From Saprospiraceae bacterium (GTDB lineage: Bacteria; Bacteroidota; Bacteroidia; Chitinophagales; Saprospiraceae): DNA of 64,000 nt. The DNA lies in assembly GCA_019638385.1 (NCBI GenBank), contig JAHBTW010000001.1:620001-684000 (forward strand). Reading direction: 5' to 3'. The notes under the pieces were generated by a model that made no database searches, was not told where the DNA came from, and saw only the letters and a list, made by a program, of their open reading frames with translations. Below, one piece after another: positions 46,909 through 55,947 of the stretch. The translations under genes and the position numbers were made by a program. The first letter of the stretch is position 1, and every line of letters begins with the position of its first letter.

Positions 46909-47364
46909 ATGCACAACGAGACAAGTACCGACCCGTATCTGCAAGCCGCTGTTGAGGAAGCCCGGCAAGGACTGGCGGAGGGCGGCATCCCCATTGGAAG
47001 CGTTTTGGTACACCGCGGTCAAATCATAGGCCGGGGGCACAACCGCAGGGTGCAACGTGGCAGCGCCATTCTGCACGGCGAAATGGACGCCCTCGAAAAT
47101 GCAGGCCGCCTGCCGGCCTCGGTGTATCGCGAATGCACCATTTACACCACGCTTTCGCCCTGCTCCATGTGCACGGGCGCCATCCTGCTCTACGGTATTC
47201 CGAAAGTAGTAATCGGTGAAAACAAAACCTTTTACGGCGAAGAAGACCTGCTGCGCCTGCACAACGTGGAGGTGGAAGTGGTAAACGATCCGCAGTGCAT
47301 TGCCATGATGGAAGATTTCATAACGGCAAAACCCGAACTCTGGAACGAGGATATTGGAGAGTGA
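46909..47364 (+). CDS. Cytosine deaminase, fungal (Fcy1) type
   Basis: 151 residues from ATG 46909. Zinc site: His56-Gly-Glu58 (ILHGEMDALENAGR) and Cys85..Cys88 (TLSPCSMCTGAI). From memory of yeast Fcy1, the match runs well beyond the deaminase core: GGIPIGSVLV, GRGHNRRVQRGSAILHGE, ENAGRL, LYGIPKVVIGEN and the extreme C-terminus EDIGE, with a constant 6-residue offset for His, Glu and both Cys. That points to deamination of free cytosine to uracil rather than tRNA editing (TadA) or dCMP. Bacteria more often use the unrelated amidohydrolase CodA. It is divergent from the oxoacid oxidoreductase operon and convergent with the giant adhesin gene. Confidence 0.85.
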   Translation: MHNETSTDPYLQAAVEEARQGLAEGGIPIGSVLVHRGQIIGRGHNRRVQRGSAILHGEMDALENAGRLPASVYRECTIYTTLSPCSMCTGAILLYGIPKVVIGENKTFYGEEDLLRLHNVEVEVVNDPQCIAMMEDFITAKPELWNEDIGE

Positions 47365-47366
47365 AC

Positions 47367-50300
47367 TTACCGCATTAAATTTATTTCTCCCTTCACGACA
47401 ATCCTATCCCCAAAAACGCTCTCCACTTCTGCTGCGAAGATGTAAACGCCCGAATTACAAGGTTGCCCTTTGCTCGTGCCGTCCCAGCCGGCCTCAACGT
47501 CGCCCGGCGCCATGTCTTTGCCTTCAAACACCATTCCGCCCCAGCGGTCGAAAATGCGCAACACGGTGATGCGCGACACATCCTCCGGCGCAGCGAACAG
47601 CGTGAAACGATCGTTGACATTGTCGCGATTGGGACTGAACGCGTTGGGGGCGAATACCGGGATGCGGGTGTCCACCAAAATGCGAACGGTTTGCCGGGCC
47701 GAGCAACCGAAGAACTCGACCGCCACCTGATAGACGGTGGAGAAATCGGGTGTGACCTCCGGATTAATACAATCGCTGCAACTCAGTCCGGCAGCAGGCG
47801 TCCAACGTATCTGGTCGGTCATAAAATCAAAACCATACCCCAATTGCACGGTTTGCCCGCGCCGGATCATCACCACGGTGTCGCGGGAGATGTTGAACAG
47901 CGGGTTGTCGGGGATGGTCACGGGTTCGCGGTAGAGGCAGCCGTTGCCGTCGGCAAAAGTGAGGTTATAGACTCCGGCCGACAATCCGTCAATCACGAAA
48001 GGGTAGGGGGCAATGTTGACAGCAGGCCCGGAGTTGACCGATACCGAATAGGGCGGTACGCCGCCGTCAATGGAAAAGAACGTGATTTGCCCGCCCTCTT
48101 GCGGCATACAATTCGCTGCTCGCAATTGAATGGTTAGAATCAAGGTATCAACGGTGAGCTGGACGTGTACGATGGAGTCGCAGCCGTTGGCGGCGCGGCC
48201 GCGCAGTATTTCCGTGCCGGTCGTGCGATTTTCATCATACACCGTACCGTTCACTACGATTTCTGCGCCGGGGCAGATATTGGTAGCAAAATTGGTCTCC
48301 GGCACGGGCAACAAAAAAAGCGAAATGGTCACCGTGCTATCACAACCCTGCGTACTCCCACCTGCTATTACCTCCGTGCCGCTCAGCCGGTTGCGGTCAT
48401 ATACCTGGCCGTTTACCAGCACAATTTCATCCGGACAGATGCCGCGCGACAATTGCCCGGTTGCCGGCGGGAAAAAGTCAATATTTACCGAAAAGGTGCT
48501 GTCGCAGCCGTTGACCGAAGCATTGGGCAACAATTCCATCCCGCTGCGGTTGGCCTCATTATATACCTGTCCATTCACCGTGATAGAAGTTCCGGGGCAG
48601 ATAGTGGTTTGAAATACTCCCGTCGCCGGCGGGAAAAAATTCACGCTTACGCTGAGAATACTGTCGCAGCCGTTGGCGGCTACGCCGGCCAATATTTCTG
48701 TGCCGGTGGGATTGGCGGCGTTATAGATCGTGCCATTCACCGTGATAGAAGTTCCGGGGCAGATAGTGGTTTGAAATACTCCCGTCGCCGGCGGGAAAAA
48801 ATTCACGCTTACGCTGAGAATACTGTCACAGCCGTTGGCGGCTACGCCGGCCAATATTTCTGTGCCGGTGGGATTGGCGGCGTTATAGATCGTGCCATTC
48901 ACCGTGATAGAAGTTCCGGGGCAGATAGTGGTTTGAAACTGCCCCGTTGCCGGGGGAAAGAAACCTACACTCACGCTGAGAATACTATCACAGCCATTGG
49001 CCGCCGCGCCGGGAAGGATTTCTGTTCCCGTTGGATTGGCGGCGTTATAAACCGTTCCGTTCACCGTGATGGAAGTTCCCGGACAGAGCGTGGTTTGAAA
49101 TGACCCTGTCGCCGGGGAAAAAAAACTCAGGTTCACGCTGAGCATACTGTCGCAGCCATTGGCCGCAGCCGCTGTGAGGGTTTCGGTACCTATTGGATTG
49201 TCGGCGTCGTACAGCGTGCCGTTGATGGTCAGGGATTCGCCGGGGCAAAGGGTTGTTTGAAACTGCCCGTCGGGGATAGGCAAAAACACGACTTCGGTCG
49301 TATCGGGCAGCGAGCGGCAGAATCCTTGCGCGAGCGTCAGGCTGTAAACCCCTTCGGCCAGTGTGTCGGAGGGGTTCGACACGTCGGAGGTGAAACCGCC
49401 CGGCCCCGACCATTCAAAAACGATTCCGGCGGCAGGCGGCAGCGCGGTACCCGACAACTGTACCACCGCGCCGGGGCACACGGGACCGGAGTTGCCCGCC
49501 AACGCAACGGGAAATTCTATAACCCCGACACATTGGGAAAATTCGGAAGTACTGCCCAACAGGTTGGTTGCCGTAGCGGTGAGGGTGTCGCCCAAGGCAA
49601 AAGTGCCGCCGATGCTCCAGCGGCCGGTTGCGTCGCTGAAGGCAGTACCCAAAAATTCTTTTCCCTGACAGGATTGCGCGCTGCAATTGCTGTGGTCGTG
49701 CCGAAAGAGTTCTATGATGGAAAACGGTTCGGCTAAGCCGGTCACATTGGTTGTCGTGGCGCATATTTCATCGGGAGCGGCTATGTCGTCGTTGGCGCCT
49801 TGTTCTATTTCTATTCCATTGGTATTGTTGCAAAAAATGCTGTTTTCGCTGATGGTACAACCAGTTGCATTGCCGGTTACAAACACGCCGGGGCCGGTAT
49901 TGAACGCAATGGTATTGCCCATGCCCGCCCCGCCGATGAGAATGCCTTCCGACATAAATGCGGCATTCACGCCGGGGCCGGTGTTGGCTAAGGGCAGGAC
50001 GCCCGTCGCATCCGTACCGATGAGGTTGCTGCCGAGAATCACATCAAAACAATTGCTCAGCCGAATACCGCCGTTCCCGTTGGCGGATACGAGATTGCCC
50101 TCTGCCGGGCTGCCGCCGATGAGCAAATTGGATATATCCGCGACGGATATACCCTCCAGTGCATTGCCGACGGGAGCGGTTCCTGCGTCGTTTGTACCGA
50201 TACGATTGCCGGCCATCAGCCCATTGACCGGCGCTTCCGGCAGCATTTGTATAAAAACCCCGTGCTGCTGATTGCCGGATACGATATTGTCGGTAATCAA

Positions 50301-51464
50301 AAAATTGGTGCAATTGGTCAGTGCAATGCCTTCGCGGCCGTTACCCAATGCTGCACTCCCGGCTGTATTTAAGCCGATGTAGTTTTCCTCTATTATTAAC
50401 CCGGCCGTTCCAATGGCTTCTATTCCGCTCAGTCCGTTGCCGGACACCACGTTGTCCAAAATCCGTGTGCCGGGGGTATTCGACAAAAAAATGCCGAGAC
50501 CGGTATTGCCTAAAGCGGCATTCCCGCCAGCATTAAGGCCGATGATGTTGCCCTCCACGCGGGCAGTGCCGGAGGCGATATTGGTGAGGTTGACGCCGTT
50601 GATACCGTTGCCGGAAAACACATTGCCGCCGCCGGTCGTATTGCCGATGATGAGGCCCGAAGAATTGGTGACGGCAATGCCGTTGCGGCCGTTGGGCAGC
50701 GGCGCTGTACCCGCCGCGTTCAGCCCTGCGATGTTGCCCAATACCGATAGATTGACGGCGCCTCTCGTGAAAATGCCTTCCAACATATTTCCGGAAATGA
50801 GATTCCCTTCACCCGCTGTGCTGCCGCCGACCGTGGCGTTCAAAATATTGCCGAGTAACTGCCCGTCGAGCAGGATGCCATGCCCGTTGGGGTCGGCGGC
50901 GGTTCCGTTGGGGAAAACGCCGATCCGGTTGCTCTGAATCACCGCGTTGCCCGATGGACCGGCGATGGAGATGCCGGCATCCGTATTGCCGCCGATGATA
51001 TTGCCTTTTCCAGGCTCCCCGATGCGGGCGCCGGCTGCGGAAAACACAGAAATGCCCACAGGAAATCTTCTGATGTGCAAGCCGAAAATGCTACAATCAG
51101 CCGCGTTGAGTTCTATACCGTCAATGGGCACGCCGGGGCCGCCGCCCTGTAGTACGATGATTCCCGGAAAGTAGCCGGGCTGCGTAGTGCCGTCAATGAC
51201 CGTATTGGCGTCCTGTAAAGTAGGGAGGGTGGTATTCGGCGCAATGACATGCGGCCCTGCACCGGGAATATTGAATGCAATGAGATTCGGCCCGAGTGTC
51301 TGATTGGCGGCGCGGATGGCTTCCCGCAGGCTGCAATGCGCCGCATTACACACCCCGTCATTCACATCATCCGTTGTATTGACGGTGAACGTTTGCGCAC
51401 ACACCACCGTGGCCATCATAGACAGCCCCAACAACAACAGGCCAGATTTGGAGACTATGTTCAT
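47367..51464 (-). CDS. Giant surface adhesin-like protein: CSLREA, beta-helix, 54-residue repeats, type B sorting domain
   Basis: 1365 residues with signal peptide (about 1-23, ending VVCAQ). CSLREAIRAAN at 44-54 is the CSLREA motif. From about 55 to 560 comes a right-handed parallel beta-helix of N/G-rich turns (NVVSGNGLSGIEAIGTAGL, LIIEENYIGLNTAGSAALGN). A short Ig/PKD-like section follows to about 730. Then come seven 54-residue repeats (735-1115), each with ICPG, ITVNG.VY, GTEIL and NGCDS. The last ~95 residues (FAPNAFSPNRDNVNDRFTLF to VKGEINLMR) are the gliding-associated type B (CHU_C) sorting domain. It is therefore a surface or secreted adhesin. The repeats are near-identical in DNA. 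Confidence 0.9.
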   Translation of the reverse strand: MNIVSKSGLLLLGLSMMATVVCAQTFTVNTTDDVNDGVCNAAHCSLREAIRAANQTLGPNLIAFNIPGAGPHVIAPNTTLPTLQDANTVIDGTTQPGYFPGIIVLQGGGPGVPIDGIELNAADCSIFGLHIRRFPVGISVFSAAGARIGEPGKGNIIGGNTDAGISIAGPSGNAVIQSNRIGVFPNGTAADPNGHGILLDGQLLGNILNATVGGSTAGEGNLISGNMLEGIFTRGAVNLSVLGNIAGLNAAGTAPLPNGRNGIAVTNSSGLIIGNTTGGGNVFSGNGINGVNLTNIASGTARVEGNIIGLNAGGNAALGNTGLGIFLSNTPGTRILDNVVSGNGLSGIEAIGTAGLIIEENYIGLNTAGSAALGNGREGIALTNCTNFLITDNIVSGNQQHGVFIQMLPEAPVNGLMAGNRIGTNDAGTAPVGNALEGISVADISNLLIGGSPAEGNLVSANGNGGIRLSNCFDVILGSNLIGTDATGVLPLANTGPGVNAAFMSEGILIGGAGMGNTIAFNTGPGVFVTGNATGCTISENSIFCNNTNGIEIEQGANDDIAAPDEICATTTNVTGLAEPFSIIELFRHDHSNCSAQSCQGKEFLGTAFSDATGRWSIGGTFALGDTLTATATNLLGSTSEFSQCVGVIEFPVALAGNSGPVCPGAVVQLSGTALPPAAGIVFEWSGPGGFTSDVSNPSDTLAEGVYSLTLAQGFCRSLPDTTEVVFLPIPDGQFQTTLCPGESLTINGTLYDADNPIGTETLTAAAANGCDSMLSVNLSFFSPATGSFQTTLCPGTSITVNGTVYNAANPTGTEILPGAAANGCDSILSVSVGFFPPATGQFQTTICPGTSITVNGTIYNAANPTGTEILAGVAANGCDSILSVSVNFFPPATGVFQTTICPGTSITVNGTIYNAANPTGTEILAGVAANGCDSILSVSVNFFPPATGVFQTTICPGTSITVNGQVYNEANRSGMELLPNASVNGCDSTFSVNIDFFPPATGQLSRGICPDEIVLVNGQVYDRNRLSGTEVIAGGSTQGCDSTVTISLFLLPVPETNFATNICPGAEIVVNGTVYDENRTTGTEILRGRAANGCDSIVHVQLTVDTLILTIQLRAANCMPQEGGQITFFSIDGGVPPYSVSVNSGPAVNIAPYPFVIDGLSAGVYNLTFADGNGCLYREPVTIPDNPLFNISRDTVVMIRRGQTVQLGYGFDFMTDQIRWTPAAGLSCSDCINPEVTPDFSTVYQVAVEFFGCSARQTVRILVDTRIPVFAPNAFSPNRDNVNDRFTLFAAPEDVSRITVLRIFDRWGGMVFEGKDMAPGDVEAGWDGTSKGQPCNSGVYIFAAEVESVFGDRIVVKGEINLMR
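48090..49260. repeat. 162-base tandem repeats inside the adhesin gene
   Basis: Seven coding units with a period of 162 bases (54 codons). The most alike are the copies whose shared CCGTGATAGAAGTTCCGGGG begins near 48579, 48741 and 48903. The stretches 48579-48740 and 48741-48902 differ at only about one base, so one arose very recently or they are kept alike by conversion. Copies toward both ends of the array are more diverged. Confidence 0.85.
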
Positions 51465-51603
51465 AAGTTTGTACCCTTTGGGAAGGCAGACAAGCTACGG
51501 GGTTCCTCCCCACAGATGCAATACCCGGGGCGAAATTACATTTATTCTAATATATCTTCCCCCTTTCAATCGTGTAGCATCAGGGCAATCGCATAAAAAC
51601 CTG

Positions 51604-51631
51604 CTCGCGCCGAGATTCCATCTCGCGCGAG
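51604..51631. promoter_or_regulatory. Near-perfect palindrome between adhesin and GldA-like genes
   Basis: CTCGCGC-C-GAGAT pairs with ATCTC-GCGCGAG around TCC: a 12-base-pair stem with a single bulged C. It lies 140 bases before the adhesin gene start on its strand. There is no following T-run. It may be an operator or a mobile-type palindromic repeat. Confidence 0.4.
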
Positions 51632-51857
51632 TATTATGGGGGTTCTACCCACTTGTAAACGCTCAATCATACCGTTACAACGTTGGAAAAACCCCGGCAA
51701 AATTGATGCACAGCAAAAAATGTTTCTTATACCCTTGCCGGCTCGCCGTCCACGAATTCCAGGCTGCCGAGGTAGTGGCGGGTTTCTTCAAAGTCGGGGT
51801 TTATCACATTCGCCTATCTTCCCCAACACCACCCTCCGCAATCATCCAAAAAATCCC

Positions 51858-51865
51858 TACTTTTG
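51858..51865 (+). promoter_or_regulatory. -7 element of the GldA-like gene
   Basis: TACTTTTG followed by CGCC, 41 bases ahead of the ATG at 51907. It is the same 8-mer as at 9436-9443, 18555-18562, 55970-55977 and 61579-61586. The -33 part is not clear. Confidence 0.45.
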
Positions 51866-51906
51866 CGCCTTCGCTCAATGCGTTTAAAGACAAATGACTG
51901 CGCTAC

Positions 51907-52815
51907 ATGTCCGTATCGGTAAAACATCTCAGTAAAATTTTCGGCGAGCAGCATGCTGTTCACGATGTGAGTTTTGAGGCCCGCCGGGGCGAGGTATTGG
52001 GTTTTTTGGGGCCGAACGGCGCCGGTAAATCCACGACCATGAAGATAATCACCGGTTTTTTGCCGGCGAGCGAGGGTAGGGTAGAGGTCTGCGGATTCGA
52101 TGTGGAAACGGCGCCGATGGAAACCCGCCGTCGCATCGGTTACCTGCCCGAACACAACCCGTTGTACAAAGAAATGTATGTGCGCGAGTATCTCGGCTTC
52201 ACCGGCAAACTGCACAAAGTACCCAACCTGACCCGCCGGGTGAAGGAAATGATTGAGATGACCGGACTGGGCCGCGAGCAGCACAAGCTCATCGGCGCCC
52301 TCTCAAAAGGATACCGGCAGCGCGTAGGTCTGGCACAAGCCTTGCTCCACGATCCGGATGTGCTCATCCTCGATGAACCGACCTCCGGCCTCGATCCCAA
52401 TCAATTGGTGGAAATCCGGGAGTTGATTCGCCGGCTCGGAAAAGAAAAAACGCTCATTCTTTCTACCCATATCATGCAGGAGGTGCAGGCCGTGTGCGAT
52501 CGCGTCATCATCATCAATCGGGGACGCATTGTGGCGGATGACTCCATTGATGCGCTCCAGCATCGCATCGAAGGAGAATCGGTTATTACGGTGGAGTTTC
52601 AGGAGGAGACCAAAAAAGAGTTGCTCCAAAAAATTCCCGGGGTGCGCAAAGTGAAGGTTCTGGAGGGCAATCGCCGGCAACTCATTTCCTCCGCCGGCAG
52701 CGACATCCGGCCGCAGATTTCGGAGTTTGTCAAAAAACACGATCTCACCTTAGTGGAAATGCACCGCGAGGTCATGAGTGTGGAAGATGTTTTTAAACGG
52801 TTGACGGAAGATTGA
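51907..52815 (+). CDS. gldA: ABC transporter ATP-binding protein, GldA type
   Basis: 302 residues. Walker A is GPNGAGKSTT at about 38-47, the Q-loop region is YLPEHNPLYKEMYVREYLGF, signature LSKGYRQRVGLAQALLHDPD (LSGGQ replaced by LSKGY), and Walker B VLILDEPTSGLDPNQLVEIR. The YLPEHNPLY.. and VREYL.F motif and length are typical of GldA of gliding Bacteroidota. GldA acts with GldF and GldG as an ABC transporter needed for gliding in some species. GldFG genes are not adjacent here, so the name is likely rather than proved. Confidence 0.75.
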   Translation: MSVSVKHLSKIFGEQHAVHDVSFEARRGEVLGFLGPNGAGKSTTMKIITGFLPASEGRVEVCGFDVETAPMETRRRIGYLPEHNPLYKEMYVREYLGFTGKLHKVPNLTRRVKEMIEMTGLGREQHKLIGALSKGYRQRVGLAQALLHDPDVLILDEPTSGLDPNQLVEIRELIRRLGKEKTLILSTHIMQEVQAVCDRVIIINRGRIVADDSIDALQHRIEGESVITVEFQEETKKELLQKIPGVRKVKVLEGNRRQLISSAGSDIRPQISEFVKKHDLTLVEMHREVMSVEDVFKRLTED

Positions 52816-52822
52816 GAGAGTT

Positions 52823-52877
52823 AGCTTCGAGTTTTGAGCTTCGAGAACTCGCAGCTCAAAGCTCGCGGCTCGTAGCT
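52823..52877. repeat. Heptad hairpin repeat, AGCTNCG family (copy 3)
   Basis: A 55-base element, 8 bases after the gldA-like stop. Left words are AGCTTCG, AGTTTTG, AGCTTCG; right words are CTCGCAG, CTCAAAG, CTCGCGG, CTCGTAG. A run of ten A follows on the plus strand, so a minus-strand transcript would meet T before the hairpin, not after it. Confidence 0.8.
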
Positions 52878-52893
52878 AAAAAAAAAATCGTGT

Positions 52894-53649
52894 ATGCGTC
52901 TGTTGTTTATACTTGTCTGTATGTGTTGCCTGTTGCCCGGCCGGGGCAGTTGTCAGGATGGCGCCCGCAATAAAGGCAATGCCTTTGCTTTCAACCTCTC
53001 TTATGCTTATCAGCTTCCTGCTGCCGATTTGAGTCAACGCTTCGGCGCCAGCAACAACGTGGGTATGGGGTTTGAGTACATCACCGATGGCAGCGACTTT
53101 ATTTTTGGTCTCCAAACGGGGTTCCTTTTCGGCAATGAAGTAAAAACAGATGTACTCGTCGGTCTGCGCACGCAGGAAGGATACATCATCGGCAACGATC
53201 GCGTAGTGGCCGACATACAACTCCGGCAGCGCGGATTTTACATCGGCGGCATGGCAGGCAAGCTGTTGCCCCTCTCCGTTAAAGAACCTCGCTCCGGGCT
53301 GCGCTTCACCGTCGGAGCGGGATTGTTGCAACACAAAATCCGCATTCAGGACGACTCCCAGCGCCCCGTTGCGGCGCTGGCCGACGAATACAAAAAAGGA
53401 TACGACCGACTGAGCAACGGACTGGCATTCAACGGTTTTCTTGGATACCAGATGCTGAGTCTGGACGGCCGCATCAATTTTTTTGTGGGCGTAGAAGCTA
53501 TTTACGGCGCTACGCGAAACCGGCGCAGTTTCAACTTCGATACCCGCAGCACCGACACGCGCCAATACAACGATGTGCTGCTCGGCCTTCGCGCCGGTTG
53601 GATAGTGCCTTTTTATGTGGGTAAATCCGCCCGCGAAATCTACTATTGA
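52894..53649 (+). CDS. Outer-membrane beta-barrel-like protein of unknown function
   Basis: 251 residues. Signal peptide MRLLFILVCMCCLLPGRGSC (Cys/Gly rich, possibly lipobox). The mature part has alternating strands: NAFAFNLSYAYQLPAADLSQ, NNVGMGFEYITDGSDFIFGL, LQTGFLFGNEVKTDVLVGLR, RGFYIGGMAGKLLPLSV and FTVGAGLLQHKIRIQDD. The C-terminus ends LLGLRAGWIVPFYVGKSARE, with a final aromatic IYY. This fits an 8-to-12-stranded barrel. It ends just before waaA and may be co-transcribed with it, suggesting a lipid or LPS link by context only. Confidence 0.7.
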   Translation: MRLLFILVCMCCLLPGRGSCQDGARNKGNAFAFNLSYAYQLPAADLSQRFGASNNVGMGFEYITDGSDFIFGLQTGFLFGNEVKTDVLVGLRTQEGYIIGNDRVVADIQLRQRGFYIGGMAGKLLPLSVKEPRSGLRFTVGAGLLQHKIRIQDDSQRPVAALADEYKKGYDRLSNGLAFNGFLGYQMLSLDGRINFFVGVEAIYGATRNRRSFNFDTRSTDTRQYNDVLLGLRAGWIVPFYVGKSAREIYY

Positions 53650-53654
53650 TCGTT

Positions 53655-54917
53655 ATGAGGGTTCCCCCCGGCTATGATGTCGCCATCGCGTTATATGTCG
53701 CCGCCATTCGGATGGCCGCCCTTTTTCAGCCCAAGGCCCGCAGTTGGGTAAACGGCCGGAAAAGCTGGGTCGCTAACCTGGAGAAAGGTATAGCCGATTT
53801 CCCTTCGGGCGCCCGCCGGATATGGATACACTGCGCTTCACTCGGCGAATTTGAACAGGGGCGACCGCTCATAGAGGCATTGCGCAAAGCACACCCCGAT
53901 AGCCGGATATTGCTCAGTTTTTTTTCTCCTTCCGGGTACGAATTGCGCAAGGATTACCCCGCTGCCGATTACATCTTTTATCTGCCCGCCGACACGCGCG
54001 CCAATGCCCGGCGGTTGGTGGAAACTGTAAAACCCGATCTGGTTATTTTTGTAAAATACGAATTTTGGCTGAACACGCTTTCCACATTGTTCGAGCGGAA
54101 GGTTCCGGTTTTGCTGGTGTCGGCATTGTTTCGCCCTGGTCAGGTGTTTTTTCGGCCTTACGGCAAAACCTGGCTGGAGGCATTGCGCCGGTTTCGGCAT
54201 ATTTTTGTGCAGGATGCGGCTTCAAAAGCCCTTTTGGAATCTTATGGGTTGAACAACAGTACCGTTGCCGGCGATACACGAGTGGACAGGGTGTTGCAAT
54301 TGGTCACCACAGCCGTGGAAATTCCGGAAATAAAACAGTTTGCCGGAGAGGCAGCCTTGCTGATTGCCGGCAGCACCTGGCCGCCCGATGAGGCAATCCT
54401 GGTGGATTTGTTGAAAAACGGCTTTCCGAAAGGCTGGAAACTCGTGATTGCGCCGCACGAACCAGGGGAGGCATCGCTGCGGCATTTGGAAAAACTGCTT
54501 CCCTGTGCATCGCTGCGCTTTTCTCAACTCCATAATGGAAAAACTCCGGACGATGCAACCGTGCTCCTCATAGACAATGTAGGTATGCTTGCCGCGCTAT
54601 ATAAATATGGCATCGTAGCCTACATCGGCGGCGGGTTCGGGGCCGGCATACACAACACGCTGGAGCCGATGGCATTCGGCTTACCGGTAATGTTCGGGCC
54701 GCGACACCAGAAATTCCGGGAAGCCGTGGAGATGGTAGCGGCCGGAGCGGCAATATCCGTGAAAAACGCGGATGCATTGCGCGAAGCCATGAACCGTTTC
54801 CAGTCGGTAGAACAATGTATGGAGGCCATACCCCCCATCTTGAACTATCTGTCTGAAAACCGGGGCGCGACCGACAAAATAATGAAATTTGTGGCTGAAG
54901 AAATTTTGAACACATGA
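53655..54917 (+). CDS. waaA: 3-deoxy-D-manno-octulosonic acid (Kdo) transferase
   Basis: 420 residues from ATG 53655 (MRVPPGYDVAIALYVAAIRM); a TTG at 53646 would overlap the preceding stop. N-terminal membrane helix, then IWIHCASLGEFEQGRPLIEA (the catalytic Glu and glycine-rich region of WaaA) and ILLSFFSPSGYELRK. VIFVKYEFWLNTLSTLFERK and LVSALFRPGQVFFRPYGKTW are conserved. The C-terminal Rossmann half has GSTWPPDEAIL, IGGGFGAGIHNTLEPMAFGL and PVMFGPRHQKF. It adds Kdo to lipid A precursor. Overlaps rfaE1 by 4 bases (ATGA). Confidence 0.93.
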   Translation: MRVPPGYDVAIALYVAAIRMAALFQPKARSWVNGRKSWVANLEKGIADFPSGARRIWIHCASLGEFEQGRPLIEALRKAHPDSRILLSFFSPSGYELRKDYPAADYIFYLPADTRANARRLVETVKPDLVIFVKYEFWLNTLSTLFERKVPVLLVSALFRPGQVFFRPYGKTWLEALRRFRHIFVQDAASKALLESYGLNNSTVAGDTRVDRVLQLVTTAVEIPEIKQFAGEAALLIAGSTWPPDEAILVDLLKNGFPKGWKLVIAPHEPGEASLRHLEKLLPCASLRFSQLHNGKTPDDATVLLIDNVGMLAALYKYGIVAYIGGGFGAGIHNTLEPMAFGLPVMFGPRHQKFREAVEMVAAGAAISVKNADALREAMNRFQSVEQCMEAIPPILNYLSENRGATDKIMKFVAEEILNT

Positions 54918-55903
54918 AACCGAGCGATTGGAACTGGGACGATTTTAACAAACTCAATGTCCTCATTGTGGGCGATGTTATGTTGGACCGCTACCTCAGG
55001 GGGGCGGTCGAGCGCATTTCACCGGAGGCGCCCGTGCCGGTAGTGAATATGAAAGGGCAGGAAGCGCGGCTCGGCGGCGCCGCCAATGTAGCGCTCAATG
55101 TACAGGCCATGGGTGCTACGCCTTATCTGTGCAGCGTCGTGGGAGAGGATGCAGCCGGGGACGAGTTTGTTAAAATAATGACAGACAACGGATTGTGGGC
55201 GGAGGGCATCCTGCGATCTTCCGGCCGGATGACTACCGCCAAAACGCGGGTCATGGCCGGCGGTCAACACCTGCTGCGCATAGATGAGGAGCAAACCGAC
55301 GACATTTCATCCGATGAGGCCATGCGTCTGCTCGAAGCGGTGCAGACGCTGATGAATAGCATACAGGTGGATGTGGTAATTTTTCAAGACTATAATAAAG
55401 GCGTGCTTACGCCGGCGCTCATCGGCGCGGTGATCGAAATGGCAGCGAAACGCGCTATCCCCACCGCAGTGGATCCCAAAGACAAAAACTTCTGGGCTTA
55501 TCGGGGCGCTACCTTGTTCAAACCCAACCTGCGGGAAATTCGTGGGCAGGTACCCTTTGAAATAACACCCGATGCAACGACTTTAGACACTACTGCGGCG
55601 TATGCCCGGAAAAAATTGAATCACGAAATTACCATGATAACCCTGTCGGAAAAAGGCTTATATATAGAGGAGCGCGGAAAAAGTCTTTTGTTGCCGACGC
55701 ATCCGCGGGTCATTGCCGATGTGTCGGGGGCCGGCGATACGGTCATCAGTGTAGCGGCGCTTGGGCTGGCGTTGGGCATGCCGCCGGCTGTGTTTGCAGC
55801 ATTGTCTAATCTGGCGGGCGGACAGGTATGCGAAAAGCCCGGCGTTGTGCCGGTGCATAAGGTCCAATTGGAGCGGGAATACCGGCAATTTTTGGCCAAA
55901 TAA
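54914..55903 (+). CDS. rfaE1: D-glycero-beta-D-manno-heptose-7-phosphate kinase (PfkB family, RfaE1)
   Basis: 329 residues. VLIVGDVMLDRYLRGAVERI, then ISPEAPVPVVNMKGQEARLG and GAANVALNVQAMGA match the HldE/RfaE1 kinase domain. VDPKDKNFWAYRGATLFKPN and ADVSGAGDTVISVAALGLAL (catalytic Asp in the PfkB GAGD motif) close the fold. It makes heptose-1,7-bisphosphate for the LPS core. The adenylyltransferase half of HldE is absent, so a separate RfaE2 is expected elsewhere. Its start overlaps the waaA stop, indicating translational coupling and a shared LPS role. Confidence 0.9.
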   Translation: MKPSDWNWDDFNKLNVLIVGDVMLDRYLRGAVERISPEAPVPVVNMKGQEARLGGAANVALNVQAMGATPYLCSVVGEDAAGDEFVKIMTDNGLWAEGILRSSGRMTTAKTRVMAGGQHLLRIDEEQTDDISSDEAMRLLEAVQTLMNSIQVDVVIFQDYNKGVLTPALIGAVIEMAAKRAIPTAVDPKDKNFWAYRGATLFKPNLREIRGQVPFEITPDATTLDTTAAYARKKLNHEITMITLSEKGLYIEERGKSLLLPTHPRVIADVSGAGDTVISVAALGLALGMPPAVFAALSNLAGGQVCEKPGVVPVHKVQLEREYRQFLAK

Positions 55904-55947
55904 TAATTGCCAAAATGTCGTCTGTCATCTCAAATTCTTTTTTAGCC

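Larger units (their letters stand above)
51465..51906. other. 442-base intergenic region upstream of adhesin and GldA-like genes
   Basis: This is a divergent region. It contains a palindrome at 51604-51631 and a -7 element at 51858-51865 for the GldA-like gene. A short minus-strand frame of about 26 codons ending in a TAA near 51724 (translating as VINPDFEETRHYLGSLEFVD and so on) looks like a decayed gene tail but is not supported as a gene. I see nothing else. Confidence 0.5.

Noticed and set aside
46909..47364. Calling the deaminase TadA (tRNA adenosine deaminase).
   Set aside because: TadA proteins have HAE and PCxMC motifs and a different C-terminus; here HGE, PCSMC and the Fcy1-like tail and spacing favour cytosine deaminase.
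51700..51830. A short minus-strand frame of about 26 codons (VINPDFEETRHYLGSLEFVD and on) before a TAA.
   Set aside because: It begins after an in-frame stop, has no start codon other than a GTG and is too short to judge. It could be a decayed gene end, but nothing else supports that.
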